NCBI RefSeq assembly: GCF_026786305.1 | Contig: NZ_JAJAYI010000086.1 | Coordinates: forward strand, 28,811 to 92,810 | DNA length: 64,000 nucleotides | DNA from: Cryobacterium sp. | GTDB taxonomy: Bacteria > Actinomycetota > Actinomycetes > Actinomycetales > Microbacteriaceae | Direction of reading: 5' to 3' | Part shown: positions 30,682 through 39,221 of the stretch, piece after piece | Layout of the letters: each line of letters begins with the position of its first letter | Numbering within the stretch: position 1 is the first letter of the stretch | The notes under the pieces: model-generated | Seen by the model: the letters and a program-made list of their open reading frames with translations, nothing else | Databases searched by the model: none | Told to the model about the DNA's origin: nothing | Program-made: the position numbers and the translations under genes

Positions 30682-32112
30682 CTACATGTACTTCGGTGCC
30701 TCCGAGAGTACGCCGCGCAGGATCTCGCCGATCTCGGCGAATTCTTTGGGCCCGATGGTCAGCGGGGGAGCGAGCTGGATGACCGGATCGCCACGGTCAT
30801 CGGCACGGCAGTACAGGCCGGCCTTGAAGAGCGCCTTCGACAGGTAACCGCGCAGCAGACGCTCCGACTCCTCGTCGTTGAACGTTTCCTTGGTGCCTTT
30901 GTCCTTGACCAGCTCGATGCCGAAGAAGTATCCGGCACCGCGCACGTCGCCGACGATCGGCAACTCGAGCAGCTTCTCCAGCTCTTTGCGGAACAGCGGA
31001 GAATTGTCCCGCACGTTCTCATTGAGCTTTTCCTCGTCGAAGATGTCGAGGTTGGCCAGTGCCACGGCCGAGGAGACCGGGTGTCCGCCGAAGGTGTAGC
31101 CGTGGTAGAACGTCGTGTCGCCGTGCTTGAAGGGCTCGTAGATGCGGTCACTGACGATGGTGGCGCCGATCGGCGAGTATCCGCTCGTCATGCCCTTGGC
31201 GCACGTGATCATGTCGGGCTGGATGTCGTAGGTCGTCGAGGCGAACACGTTGCCGATGCGACCGAACGCTGTGATGACCTCGTCAGCGACCAGAAGAACG
31301 TCATACTTGTCGCAGATTTCCCGGACGCGTTTGAAGTAGCCGGGGGGCGGCGGGAAGCAGCCACCGGAGTTCTGCACGGGTTCCAAGAACACAGCGGCGA
31401 CCGTCTCGGGCCCCTCGAACTGGATCATCTCTTCGATGCGGTTCGCGGCCCACTGGCCGAAAAACTCAAGGTTGTCACCGAGACCGAGGCCCGGACTCAT
31501 CTCGTCGGCCCGATAGAAGTTCGTGTTGGGAACGCGGAAACCACCGGGGGTGACCGGCTCGAACATCTCCTTCATCGCGGGGATTCCGGTGATGGCCAGC
31601 GCGCCCTGCGGGGTGCCGTGGTAGGCGACATTGCGGGAGATCACCTTGTGCTTGGTCGGGCGCCCCATCAGCTTCCAGTAATACTTGGCCAGCTTGAACG
31701 CGGTCTCAACGGCTTCACCGCCGCCGGTGGAGTAGAACACGCGGTTGAGGTCGCCGGGAGCGTGGGAGGCGAGCCGGTCGGCGAGTTCGATCGCCTTGGG
31801 GTGGGCATACGACCAGATCGGGAAGAACGCGAGTTCCTCGGCCTGCTTCGCGGCGACCTCGGCGAGACGCTTGCGCCCGTGCCCGGCGTTGACCGTGAAC
31901 AGGCCGCTCAGGCCGTCGATGTACTGCTTACCCGTGGAATCCCAGATGTGGTGACCCCGGCCCTTGACGATGATGGGTACTCCAGCGCCGGATTCCATCA
32001 CCGACTGACGGGAGAAGTGCATCCAGAGGTGATCCTTTGCCTTCTGCTGCAGCTCGGCGTTGTGTGCGTCGCTGTAGGCGGTTGGTGAATAAACGGGTGT
32101 GGTGAGAGTCAT
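30682..32112 (-). CDS. Class III aminotransferase, putrescine-pyruvate type (SpuC-like)
   Basis: 476-residue PLP enzyme, fold type I. GGGEAVETAFKLAKYYWKLMGR, YHGTPQGALAITG, the Asp-binding LVADEVITAFGRIG and the PLP lysine in CAKGMTSGYSPIGA identify the omega-aminotransferase group including putrescine-pyruvate and beta-alanine-pyruvate enzymes. Its placement 5 nt after an Lrp regulator, divergent from an aminoaldehyde dehydrogenase and in an island with a polyamine importer, favours putrescine plus pyruvate to 4-aminobutanal plus alanine. The specificity is inference; taurine- or beta-alanine-pyruvate activity is the main alternative. Confidence 0.88.
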   Translation of the reverse strand: MTLTTPVYSPTAYSDAHNAELQQKAKDHLWMHFSRQSVMESGAGVPIIVKGRGHHIWDSTGKQYIDGLSGLFTVNAGHGRKRLAEVAAKQAEELAFFPIWSYAHPKAIELADRLASHAPGDLNRVFYSTGGGEAVETAFKLAKYYWKLMGRPTKHKVISRNVAYHGTPQGALAITGIPAMKEMFEPVTPGGFRVPNTNFYRADEMSPGLGLGDNLEFFGQWAANRIEEMIQFEGPETVAAVFLEPVQNSGGCFPPPPGYFKRVREICDKYDVLLVADEVITAFGRIGNVFASTTYDIQPDMITCAKGMTSGYSPIGATIVSDRIYEPFKHGDTTFYHGYTFGGHPVSSAVALANLDIFDEEKLNENVRDNSPLFRKELEKLLELPIVGDVRGAGYFFGIELVKDKGTKETFNDEESERLLRGYLSKALFKAGLYCRADDRGDPVIQLAPPLTIGPKEFAEIGEILRGVLSEAPKYM

Positions 32113-32117
32113 TTTTT

Positions 32118-32600
32118 TTACCGTGTTCCCCAGTTATAGAACTGTTTGTGGAGTTTGAGATAAACGAACGTCTCGGTGGAGAAGACTCCCTCGAGATTGC
32201 GGATCTTGGCGTTGAGCAGTTCGAGAAGTTCGTCGTCGTCTTCGCAGACGACCTCCGCGAGAATGTCAAAGGTGCCGGCCGTGAGCACGACGTAATCCAC
32301 GGCATCAATTTTCGCCAGCTCCTCGGCGAGCACGCGGGTGTCGGCCGAAGCACGAATGCCGATCATTGCCTGGCGAAAGAAGCCCAGCTGCATCGGATCC
32401 GTCACGGCGACGACCTGCATGACGCCGGATTCGGTGAGTTTCTGCACCCGTTGGCGCACGGCCGCCTCGCTGAGACCGACGGCTTTGCCGATCTCCGCGT
32501 ACGAGCGACGCCCGTCGGCCTGCAGCTGTTCGATGATCTTTTTTGACACATCGTCGAGCTGGGCCGGCTTGGGCGAGTGACCGCGCCTTTGTCCATTCAT
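32118..32600 (-). CDS. Lrp/AsnC family transcriptional regulator
   Basis: 160 residues: an N-terminal helix-turn-helix (SYAEIGKAVGLSEAAVRQRVQKL, about residues 34-56) and a C-terminal RAM ligand domain (YVVLTAGTFDILAEVVCEDDDELLELL). Such proteins form octamers and respond to amino acids. It heads an operon with the SpuC-like aminotransferase and is divergent from the aldehyde dehydrogenase, so it probably regulates both. Its own promoter can be read: -35 TTGCCG (minus strand 32630-32635), 17-bp spacer, -10 CAGAAT (32607-32612), then 6 nt to the ATG. AAATC/GATTT boxes in the shared space are candidate operators. Confidence 0.92.
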   Translation of the reverse strand: MNGQRRGHSPKPAQLDDVSKKIIEQLQADGRRSYAEIGKAVGLSEAAVRQRVQKLTESGVMQVVAVTDPMQLGFFRQAMIGIRASADTRVLAEELAKIDAVDYVVLTAGTFDILAEVVCEDDDELLELLNAKIRNLEGVFSTETFVYLKLHKQFYNWGTR

Positions 32601-32723
32601 GCATCGATTCTGTCAGTCCAAATATACTTCGGCAAGTGAATCCGTCGCACATTATGCAAATCACTGCGGATTTCATTTGTAAATCTGGGTGCACATCACA
32701 TTGGAATAGGTACACTGGGCCGC
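32601..32723. promoter_or_regulatory. Divergent Lrp / aldehyde dehydrogenase promoter and operator region
   Basis: AT-richer than its surroundings. Leftward promoter: TTGCCG 32630-32635, 17 bp, CAGAAT 32607-32612 (minus strand). Rightward: TACACT 32711-32716, 7 nt before ATG 32724. Between them lie alternating half-sites AAATC 32658-32662, GATTT 32669-32673 and AAATC 32681-32685, about one helical turn apart; GATTT-N7-AAATC is a dyad of the kind Lrp-family proteins bind. Confidence 0.5.
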
Positions 32724-34160
32724 ATGAGCGCCCCCGAACTCCGCAACTTCATCAATGGCCAATACGTCGACTCCACATCTTTGGATCGATTCGACCTCGT
32801 CGACCCCGCGACCGAAACGGTCTACGGCAGTAGCCCGGTGTCGAATGCGACCGACGTGGACGCGGCCTATCGGGCCGCAGTAGCCGGTTATGAAATTTGG
32901 GGTGAAACGACGCCGGCGGTGCGTCAGCTCGCGCTCTTACGCATAGCGGATGCGATGGAGGCGCGTGCCGAGGAATTCGCCGACGCCGAGTCGCTCGACA
33001 CCGGCAAGCCGCGCTCGACCCTCGTCGATGACGAAATTCTGCTCTCGGTCGACCAGATACGGTTCTTCGCCGGCGCCGCCCGTCATCTCGAAGGTCGCGC
33101 GGCCGGCGAGTATATGACCGACCACACCTCGTTTATTCGGCGGGAACCGATCGGAGTCGTCGGCCAGGTCACACCCTGGAACTACCCCTTGAACATGGCG
33201 GTCTGGAAGTTTGCACCCGCACTCGCCGCCGGTAACACCACGGTGCTCAAGCCGTCTGACACGACCCCGAGCGCAACCCTGCTGCTCGCCGAGATTGCGG
33301 CGGAGTTTCTGCCGAATGGCGTGCTCAACGTGATCACCGGCGACCGCACGACCGGGGCGGCGATGATCGATCACCCGACCCCGCAGCTCGTGTCGATCAC
33401 CGGTTCGGTGCGAGCCGGCATGGCCGTCGCCGAGGCTGCATCACACGACCTCAAGCGGGTGCACCTCGAACTGGGCGGCAAGGCGCCGGTGATCGTGTTC
33501 GACGACGCCGATATCGAGCTCGCCGTCGCCGGGATCGTCGCCGCCGGCTTCTTCAACGCCGGCCAGGACTGCACCGCGGCCACCCGCCTGCTCGTACAGA
33601 GCGGAATTCACGACGAATTCGTCGCTGCGCTCGCCGCCCATGCCCGGGACAACGCCCGCACGGGAGCGCCCAGCGAACCGGGAATCCTATTCGGACCGGT
33701 CAACAACGCCAACCAGCTCGCCCAGGTGTCGGGCTTTGTCGACCGGCTGCCCGACCACGCCGTGCTCGAACTCGGCGGTCATCGTCTCCGCACGACCGGC
33801 TATTTTCACGAAGCGACCATCGTCAGCGGTCTGCGGCAGACCGACGAGGCGGTGCAGCAGGAGATCTTCGGTCCCATGATGACCGTGCAGCGCTTCACCG
33901 ACGAGGCCGAGGCCCTGCGCTGGGCGAACGACGTGCAGTACGGCCTGGCCTCGTCGGTGTGGACCCGCGATCATGGTCGCGCGATGCGCTTCGCCAAGCA
34001 CCTTGACTTCGGTTGCGTGTGGATCAACACGCATATTCCGATCGTTGCCGAGATGCCGCACGGCGGTTTCAAACACTCCGGTTACGGCAAAGACCTCTCG
34101 ATGTATGGGTTCGAGGACTACACCCGCATCAAACACGTGATGTCGTACATCGGGCACTAG
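32724..34160 (+). CDS. Aldehyde dehydrogenase, probable 4-aminobutyraldehyde (aminoaldehyde) type
   Basis: 478-residue NAD(P)-dependent aldehyde dehydrogenase. Catalytic Cys in [10 protein letters not shown] (C283), general-base Glu in LELGGKAP (E249), cofactor motifs [10 protein letters not shown] and TGSVRAG, and the oxyanion Asn in the TPWNYP segment. The overall pattern resembles gamma-aminobutyraldehyde/betaine aldehyde dehydrogenases. Opposite the SpuC-like transaminase and Lrp gene, it would oxidise 4-aminobutanal to GABA. Substrate is inference from context. Leaderless-type start (TACACT, 7 nt, ATG). Confidence 0.9.
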   Translation: MSAPELRNFINGQYVDSTSLDRFDLVDPATETVYGSSPVSNATDVDAAYRAAVAGYEIWGETTPAVRQLALLRIADAMEARAEEFADAESLDTGKPRSTLVDDEILLSVDQIRFFAGAARHLEGRAAGEYMTDHTSFIRREPIGVVGQVTPWNYPLNMAVWKFAPALAAGNTTVLKPSDTTPSATLLLAEIAAEFLPNGVLNVITGDRTTGAAMIDHPTPQLVSITGSVRAGMAVAEAASHDLKRVHLELGGKAPVIVFDDADIELAVAGIVAAGFFNAGQDCTAATRLLVQSGIHDEFVAALAAHARDNARTGAPSEPGILFGPVNNANQLAQVSGFVDRLPDHAVLELGGHRLRTTGYFHEATIVSGLRQTDEAVQQEIFGPMMTVQRFTDEAEALRWANDVQYGLASSVWTRDHGRAMRFAKHLDFGCVWINTHIPIVAEMPHGGFKHSGYGKDLSMYGFEDYTRIKHVMSYIGH

Positions 34161-34265
34161 GCGGTGCGGTGGCCACGAGTGGTGACGTTATTATGGTCCA
34201 AGTCCTTCGGCGAACGTTGGAACGGCGGGGACGATTTCGTACCCCACACTCGGAAGGCACCACCC

Positions 34266-35069
34266 GTGACCCAGATTGGTCAAGGTTCGACCGAATTTCG
34301 CGTCGAACTGCCCAGCGTTGCCACGACGATCACGCTGGCGTGGGCCGCCCTGACCGATGTGGGTCATCGCCGTGACGTCAACGAAGACAGCCTGCTTGCC
34401 GCGCCGCCGCTGTTCGCTGTCGCCGACGGCATGGGCGGCCATTCGGCCGGCGACGTCGCCAGTGCTGCCGTCGTGACCAGGCTCGCTGAGCTCACCGGAA
34501 CGCTCATCGTCGAGGCCGGTTCGATCGACCGGGCGCTCGCCCTCGCTGTTGAGGACATGGCGCAGGGGGTCGGGGTCACCGACCAGGGCACCGGAACCAC
34601 GGTGACCGGCGTCGCGTTGGCCCTGGTTTCGGATGCCATTAGCTGGATCGTGTACAACATCGGTGACTCGCGGGTCTACCAGCTGACCGGCGGTGTTCTC
34701 GAGCAGATCACCAACGATCACTCGGTCGTGCAGGAACTCGTCGATGCCGGGCGCATCACCCGCGAAGAGGCTGACGTGCACCCGCACGGCAACATCATCA
34801 CTCGCGCCGTCGGCTTTCACGAACCGCCGATTCCCGACTACCGAATCCTGCCGATTCAGGCCGGCATGCGCATCCTGGTCTGTTCCGACGGTCTCACCAA
34901 GGAACTCACCGCCTACGGTATCCGTCATTTTCTGCTCGAAAAAAAGCTCGCAGCGGATGCCGTCGCGGCTATGGTCGAGGCGGCCCTGGAAAACGGTGGT
35001 CGCGACAACGTCACCGCAATCGTGGTCGACGTGCTCGCGGTCGAACCGTACGAGGTACCCGAGGCGTGA
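34266..35069 (+). CDS. PP2C-family serine/threonine protein phosphatase
   Basis: 267 residues. Metal-dependent phosphatase motifs run in order: [12 protein letters not shown] with metal Asp, [14 protein letters not shown] (D54, G55), [20 protein letters not shown], and [12 protein letters not shown] near the C-terminus. Cytoplasmic, without membrane segment. GTG 34266 has SD GGAAGG at 34252-34257; a possible -10 TATTAT lies near 34188-34193. It is first of four same-strand genes ending in an EssC-like ATPase, next to an FHA (phosphothreonine-binding) protein, so it likely controls a phospho-switch there. The nearest kinase in the window is at 53 kb. Confidence 0.92.
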   Translation: MTQIGQGSTEFRVELPSVATTITLAWAALTDVGHRRDVNEDSLLAAPPLFAVADGMGGHSAGDVASAAVVTRLAELTGTLIVEAGSIDRALALAVEDMAQGVGVTDQGTGTTVTGVALALVSDAISWIVYNIGDSRVYQLTGGVLEQITNDHSVVQELVDAGRITREEADVHPHGNIITRAVGFHEPPIPDYRILPIQAGMRILVCSDGLTKELTAYGIRHFLLEKKLAADAVAAMVEAALENGGRDNVTAIVVDVLAVEPYEVPEA

Positions 35070-35109
35070 CCGCACGACTAGCCTCGGTCGCCGGCCCAAG
35101 GCCGTCGGG

Positions 35110-35122
35110 TATTATGGAACGA
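35110..35122 (+). promoter_or_regulatory. Leaderless-type promoter of the YjdM-like gene
   Basis: TATTAT at 35110-35115 ends 7 nt before GTG 35123. Confidence 0.5.
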
Positions 35123-35467
35123 GTGAATGAGACCCTGCCTCCGTGCCCTGAATGCTTCAGCGACCTGACCTACGAGATGGGCGCGCTTCTGGTCTGCCCG
35201 CTGTGTGCCCACGAATGGTCGACCGAACCGGCCGAAGAAGAGCAGGAAGCCGTGGTCAAGGACGCCTTCGGATCCGTCCTGACCGACGGGGACACCGTCT
35301 CGATCATCAAGGACCTCAAGGTCAAGGGCCAGTCGTTGTCGATCAAGGTCGGCACCAAGGTTCGCAACATTCGCCTCGTCGATCCGGTCGACGGCCATGA
35401 CATCGACTGCAAGGTCGATGGTTTCGGATTCATGCAGCTCAAGTCCAGCGTGGTCAAGAAGGTCTAG
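35123..35467 (+). CDS. YjdM/PhnA-like zinc-ribbon protein
   Basis: 114 residues. An N-terminal zinc ribbon ([21 protein letters not shown], four cysteines at about 8-31) is followed by the conserved basic domain [25 protein letters not shown] and [12 protein letters not shown], matching the YjdM family (formerly PhnA of E. coli). Despite the old name, a role in phosphonate breakdown is not supported, and the function is unknown. It lies 54 nt after the PP2C gene and 12 nt before the FHA gene, but has its own -10, so its link to the module may be only positional. Confidence 0.9.
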   Translation: MNETLPPCPECFSDLTYEMGALLVCPLCAHEWSTEPAEEEQEAVVKDAFGSVLTDGDTVSIIKDLKVKGQSLSIKVGTKVRNIRLVDPVDGHDIDCKVDGFGFMQLKSSVVKKV

Positions 35468-35479
35468 GTCGAGCCGATC

Positions 35480-36085
35480 GTGACGTGTCAGATTTGCGGT
35501 GCCTGGCTGCCGGGCGGGGCCATGTTCTGCGGCGAATGCGGCAGCTCCCGCACCGCCACCGTGGAGTCGCGCAAGCGCCCGGACCCCCGCCCGAACGACA
35601 CGACGATCATTGCGCGCCTGCCGCGCCCGACCGTCGTCTCCGTACCGATTCCCGCGGTCGTGCCGCCGTCGACGTCGACGCCGGTGCAGGCCGTCGCTGT
35701 CGTGACCGAGGCGCCAGCCGCGATGCCGGCCGGCGCGCCGATCACTGCGCTGCCGAGTCGCGAGACCTTCGTGTTGAGCTTCAGTTCCGGCCAGCGCGTG
35801 TCGGTGCACGGTTCCGGCCTGATCGGCCGCAAGCCCCTGCCTCAACCCGACGAGAATTTCGACGACCTCATTCGGGTAGCGGATGCCGACCGCTCCGTCT
35901 CGAAGACTCACCTCGAATTCGGCCAGCACGACGGCGAGTTTTGGGTCAGCGACCGGGTCTCGGGTAACGGCACCGTGATTCGTCGACCCGGCGAAACGGC
36001 CCAGTCGCTCGAACCAGGACGACGGTACGTTCTGCCCCGCGGTACCCGGGTCGAGATCGCCGACCACTCCTTCAGCGTCGCCTGA
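35480..36085 (+). CDS. FHA-domain protein with N-terminal zinc ribbon
   Basis: 201 residues. An N-terminal zinc ribbon (CQICGAWLPGGAMFCGECG), a Pro/Thr/Val-rich linker (about 30-85) containing DTTIIARLPRP, and a C-terminal FHA domain (about 95-200) with the phosphothreonine-binding pattern GRKP, DRSVSKTHLEF and VSGNGTVI. FHA domains bind pThr; the linker threonines could be kinase targets as in GarA-type proteins, which is speculation. It lies 48 nt upstream of the EssC-like ATPase, whose homologues carry FHA domains at their own N-terminus, so this may be the FHA part encoded separately. Confidence 0.88.
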   Translation: MTCQICGAWLPGGAMFCGECGSSRTATVESRKRPDPRPNDTTIIARLPRPTVVSVPIPAVVPPSTSTPVQAVAVVTEAPAAMPAGAPITALPSRETFVLSFSSGQRVSVHGSGLIGRKPLPQPDENFDDLIRVADADRSVSKTHLEFGQHDGEFWVSDRVSGNGTVIRRPGETAQSLEPGRRYVLPRGTRVEIADHSFSVA

Positions 36086-36133
36086 GGAGCCTGGCCCAAG
36101 CAGGCGCTCCTCCACCGGCGACCAGAACGTTGA

Positions 36134-39100
36134 TTGTGCACCGATAACCCAACCGTGGGCCCTCCTCGATTGACGATCTGGTCTGCTGGACGCGTGTCCA
36201 CCGTCGATGAAACCCTCGCCCTGCCACCCGCACCGGCTGTCGTGCCGCACGCCGGGTTTCCGCTACTCGCGACGGTGGCGCCACTGGTCGCCGCTGGAGT
36301 GATCTGGATGGTCACCGGCTCGGCCTTTGCGCTGATCTTCGCCGTTCTCAGCCCGATCATCGCGGTGGCCAGCATGTTCGATTCGAAACGCTCGGGTCGC
36401 AAACGCCGCCGGGCCGAGACGGCCTCGCATACCGAGGCAGTTGCGCTGCTGCGGACGGTGATTACCGAGCGTCAGTCCCGCTGGCGCGACGAAGCCTGGC
36501 AGCACACACCATCGGCCCGGAATATTGTGCTCGGCCGTGCGGCGGCCGCGCGCTGGCGGCAAACAGATGCAACGCTGGTCGCGCTGGGCACGGGCCCTGC
36601 TCCGAGCGGCATCAGACTCGGCGGGGCGACGGCCCCGAACGATCACCGCGAACTTCGGGAGTGGGCCGCGACCGTCACCGGCGCCCCCATCGTCGTCGAC
36701 CTGACCAACGGGCTTGGCATCGTTGGGCCGATACCGCTTGCGGCCGCCCTCGCCCGCGCCGTGTTCGTGCAGCTCTGCTTCGCCCTGCCGCCGACCGAGC
36801 TGGGCGTCTCCAGCGAAAGCCCCACCAGGTCTACCGACTGGGACTGGGTGGCCCAGCTTCCGCATGTCACGTCGACGCCGAGTCGCCTCACGCTGGTGCT
36901 GCGCGAGGCGGCGGAGGGAATGCAGATACGAACCGAGAGCACCTCGGAGCCGCGCAACTTCGAGCGCGGCACCGCAGAACCCAGGCGCGGGCGGCTGCTC
37001 CTGGCCCTGGCGACGCGGCTCGACGACCTGCCCCCGGGGTGCGGAACGGTCGTGCGCGTGGGTGGGCCGGTACGGGCTCAGATTATCCGTTCGCCGAATC
37101 GGGCACCGCCGCTCGATTTCTGCCCGGAACTGCTCGCCCGGGCCGAAGCCGTCGACTTCGCGGTGACGCTCGCCGGGCAGGCCAGGGCCGCGGGGCTCGT
37201 GACAACGAACGGGGTGCTCCCCACCACGGTCCCCGTGATGGAACTGCTCAAGCATGTCACCGATGCACCCGCGAGCGACCGGGCGACGGCCCCGCCGAGC
37301 CTCGAGTGCCCGATCGGCGTCGGCCGAGATGGGCCGGTGCGCCTTGACCTGGTGCAGTCCGGACCGCACGCCGTGGTCGGGGGAACCACCGGCAGCGGCA
37401 AGAGCGAGCTGCTCACCACCTGGGTTGCAGCGCTGGCCGCGATCTATTCGCCCAGCCAGGTGAACTTTCTGCTGGTCGATTTCAAGGGCGGCGCGGCCTT
37501 TCAACCGCTCGGTCGGCTGCCGCACTGCGTCGGTCTCATCACAGACCTCGACTCGAACACGGCCGCCCGGGCCCTGGCCAGTCTGGGGGCCGAACTTCGC
37601 TCCCGGGAGCTCTTGTTGAGCGCGGCCGGGGCGCGGGACGTGACCGACGTGAGGCTGGAGCATCCGCTGCCCCGGCTCATCATCGTCGTCGATGAATTCG
37701 CGACCATGCTCGGGGTGTTTCCCGAACTGCACGCCCTCTTCGTTGACATTGCCGCCCGAGGGCGGTCGCTCGGCGTGCACCTGATTCTGTGCACGCAACG
37801 GCCGGCCGGGGTGGTGCGTGACGCGCTGCTGGCCAACTGCAGCCTGCGCCTGTCGCTCCGGGTGAATAACCGCGCCGACAGTCAGGCGGTGATCGGCACG
37901 GATGCCGCGGCCGCGTTGGCACCGAATCAGCCCGGCCGGTGCATAGTCGCCACCGAATCGGGAGAACCGGTGCTCTGCCAGGTCGCGACGACCGGGGACC
38001 TCGACATTGCGAGCATCGCAGCCGCTGCGCTGTCGGCGCGCTCCCTGAGGGCTCCGCGGCGACCGTGGCTCGATGCGCTCCCGTCGATGGTCACCACTGC
38101 CGATCTACGGGCTGCCGATCTACACGCTGTCGACGCGGGAGGGGCCCCGGCGCTTGGTTATCCCCTCGGGTTGCTCGACGAACCTGAGCGCCAGCGGTAC
38201 CGCGTGTTCGCCTATCATCCCGAAACCGACGGGCACCTGCTCGTCGTCGGCGGGGCCGGTTCGGGCAAATCCACGCTACTGCACACTCTCGCCCGGGTGG
38301 CCGAACATCGGATCGACGCCCAGCTGGTGACCGCCAACGTCGAATCAGCCTGGGACGCCCTCGCGAGCATCAGCGCACGGGTCGAAACCGGGCAGCAGAC
38401 GCACGCGTCGCCCCGATTGGTGCTGTTGGATGACTTCGATTCCGTCTGCGCCCGCTGGCAGCCCGACCACCGGCTGGCTGCCGTTGACCTGCTCATCGGG
38501 CTGCTGCGAGACGGACCGGCCGCCGGTGTGCATGTCGTCGTTGCCGTGCAACGGCACACGAGCGTGGTTGCCGGGTTGGCTGCCCTGTGCCAGAGCACTC
38601 TCTTGCTCAAACTGCCGAGCGTGCAAGACCACCTCGCGGCCGGCGGGCAATCGGCCGGTTACAACGCCGGACTGCCGCCGGGCGGGGGAGTCTGGCGCAC
38701 CCTGCGCGTGCAACTGCTGGCTCCCGCCTCACCCGCCCCGTCAATCCCGCCCCCAGCCATCGCGCCCCTGCCCGCCCACGGCCCGCTACTGATCGTGTCG
38801 TCGTCGCCGGCAGGCACCGCAACGCGCCTGCGCGGTGTCCTGGGCGTGCCGGTGATCGAGCTGGCGGGAACGAGCGGGCCGGCGGCATCCGCTCTGCTGG
38901 TTTCCGGTGAAGCGGGCCAAACGGATGCTGCTGGTCGGCTGGCTGCTGGTCAACTGATCGTTGTCGGTGACGCCGAAACCTGGCAGGTGCACTGGACGCT
39001 GCTGGCGCGACTGCGTGGCGCAACGGCGAGCGGCCACGCCAGCCTGGTGTTCGACCGGTGTAGCCTGTCGGACTTTCGGCTACTCAGCCACCGCCGGGAG

Positions 39101-39202
39101 CTGCCGCCGCCGCTGGCGCCCGGACGCGGGCGGGTCTGGGTCTTGCACCCCGACGGCGAGGTGACCCGGGCGATATGGCCGGAACCGGCCCTGAACCGGT
39201 GA
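36134..39202 (+). CDS. FtsK/SpoIIIE (EssC-like) membrane ATPase
   Basis: About 1022 residues. Two membrane helices near residues 40-75, then a basic SGRKRRR stretch, then two FtsK/SpoIIIE ATPase domains. Domain 1: Walker A GGTTGSGKSE (K423), Walker B IIVVDEFATM (D520, E521). Domain 2: Walker A GGAGSGKST (K712) with LVLLDDFDSV (D766, D767) in place of DE. This layout is that of type VII secretion EssC/EccC, lacking the N-terminal FHA pair and the third ATPase. The TTG start is uncertain; a GTG at about 36194 is an alternative. No WXG100 or other T7 secretion gene lies in this window. The last codons are repeated in a 17-bp tandem duplication. Confidence 0.88.
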   Translation: MCTDNPTVGPPRLTIWSAGRVSTVDETLALPPAPAVVPHAGFPLLATVAPLVAAGVIWMVTGSAFALIFAVLSPIIAVASMFDSKRSGRKRRRAETASHTEAVALLRTVITERQSRWRDEAWQHTPSARNIVLGRAAAARWRQTDATLVALGTGPAPSGIRLGGATAPNDHRELREWAATVTGAPIVVDLTNGLGIVGPIPLAAALARAVFVQLCFALPPTELGVSSESPTRSTDWDWVAQLPHVTSTPSRLTLVLREAAEGMQIRTESTSEPRNFERGTAEPRRGRLLLALATRLDDLPPGCGTVVRVGGPVRAQIIRSPNRAPPLDFCPELLARAEAVDFAVTLAGQARAAGLVTTNGVLPTTVPVMELLKHVTDAPASDRATAPPSLECPIGVGRDGPVRLDLVQSGPHAVVGGTTGSGKSELLTTWVAALAAIYSPSQVNFLLVDFKGGAAFQPLGRLPHCVGLITDLDSNTAARALASLGAELRSRELLLSAAGARDVTDVRLEHPLPRLIIVVDEFATMLGVFPELHALFVDIAARGRSLGVHLILCTQRPAGVVRDALLANCSLRLSLRVNNRADSQAVIGTDAAAALAPNQPGRCIVATESGEPVLCQVATTGDLDIASIAAAALSARSLRAPRRPWLDALPSMVTTADLRAADLHAVDAGGAPALGYPLGLLDEPERQRYRVFAYHPETDGHLLVVGGAGSGKSTLLHTLARVAEHRIDAQLVTANVESAWDALASISARVETGQQTHASPRLVLLDDFDSVCARWQPDHRLAAVDLLIGLLRDGPAAGVHVVVAVQRHTSVVAGLAALCQSTLLLKLPSVQDHLAAGGQSAGYNAGLPPGGGVWRTLRVQLLAPASPAPSIPPPAIAPLPAHGPLLIVSSSPAGTATRLRGVLGVPVIELAGTSGPAASALLVSGEAGQTDAAGRLAAGQLIVVGDAETWQVHWTLLARLRGATASGHASLVFDRCSLSDFRLLSHRRELPPPLAPGRGRVWVLHPDGEVTRAIWPEPALNR

Positions 39203-39221
39203 CGGCCCTGAACCGGTGACG
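39186..39221. repeat. 17-bp tandem duplication spanning the end of the FtsK/EssC-like gene
   Basis: GCCCTGAACCGGTGACG at 39188-39204 is repeated exactly at 39205-39221, with two further matching bases at the left. The first copy holds the stop TGA; the second directly abuts the alanine dehydrogenase stop codon on the other strand. Confidence 0.9.

Noticed and set aside
35123-35467. Role of the YjdM-like protein in phosphonate use
   Set aside because: The old name PhnA suggests it, but no phn genes are nearby and the family is not a phosphonoacetate hydrolase.
36263-37798. 511-residue open frame antisense to the EssC-like ATPase
   Set aside because: The sense strand carries both Walker motifs; the antisense product is unlike any protein I know.
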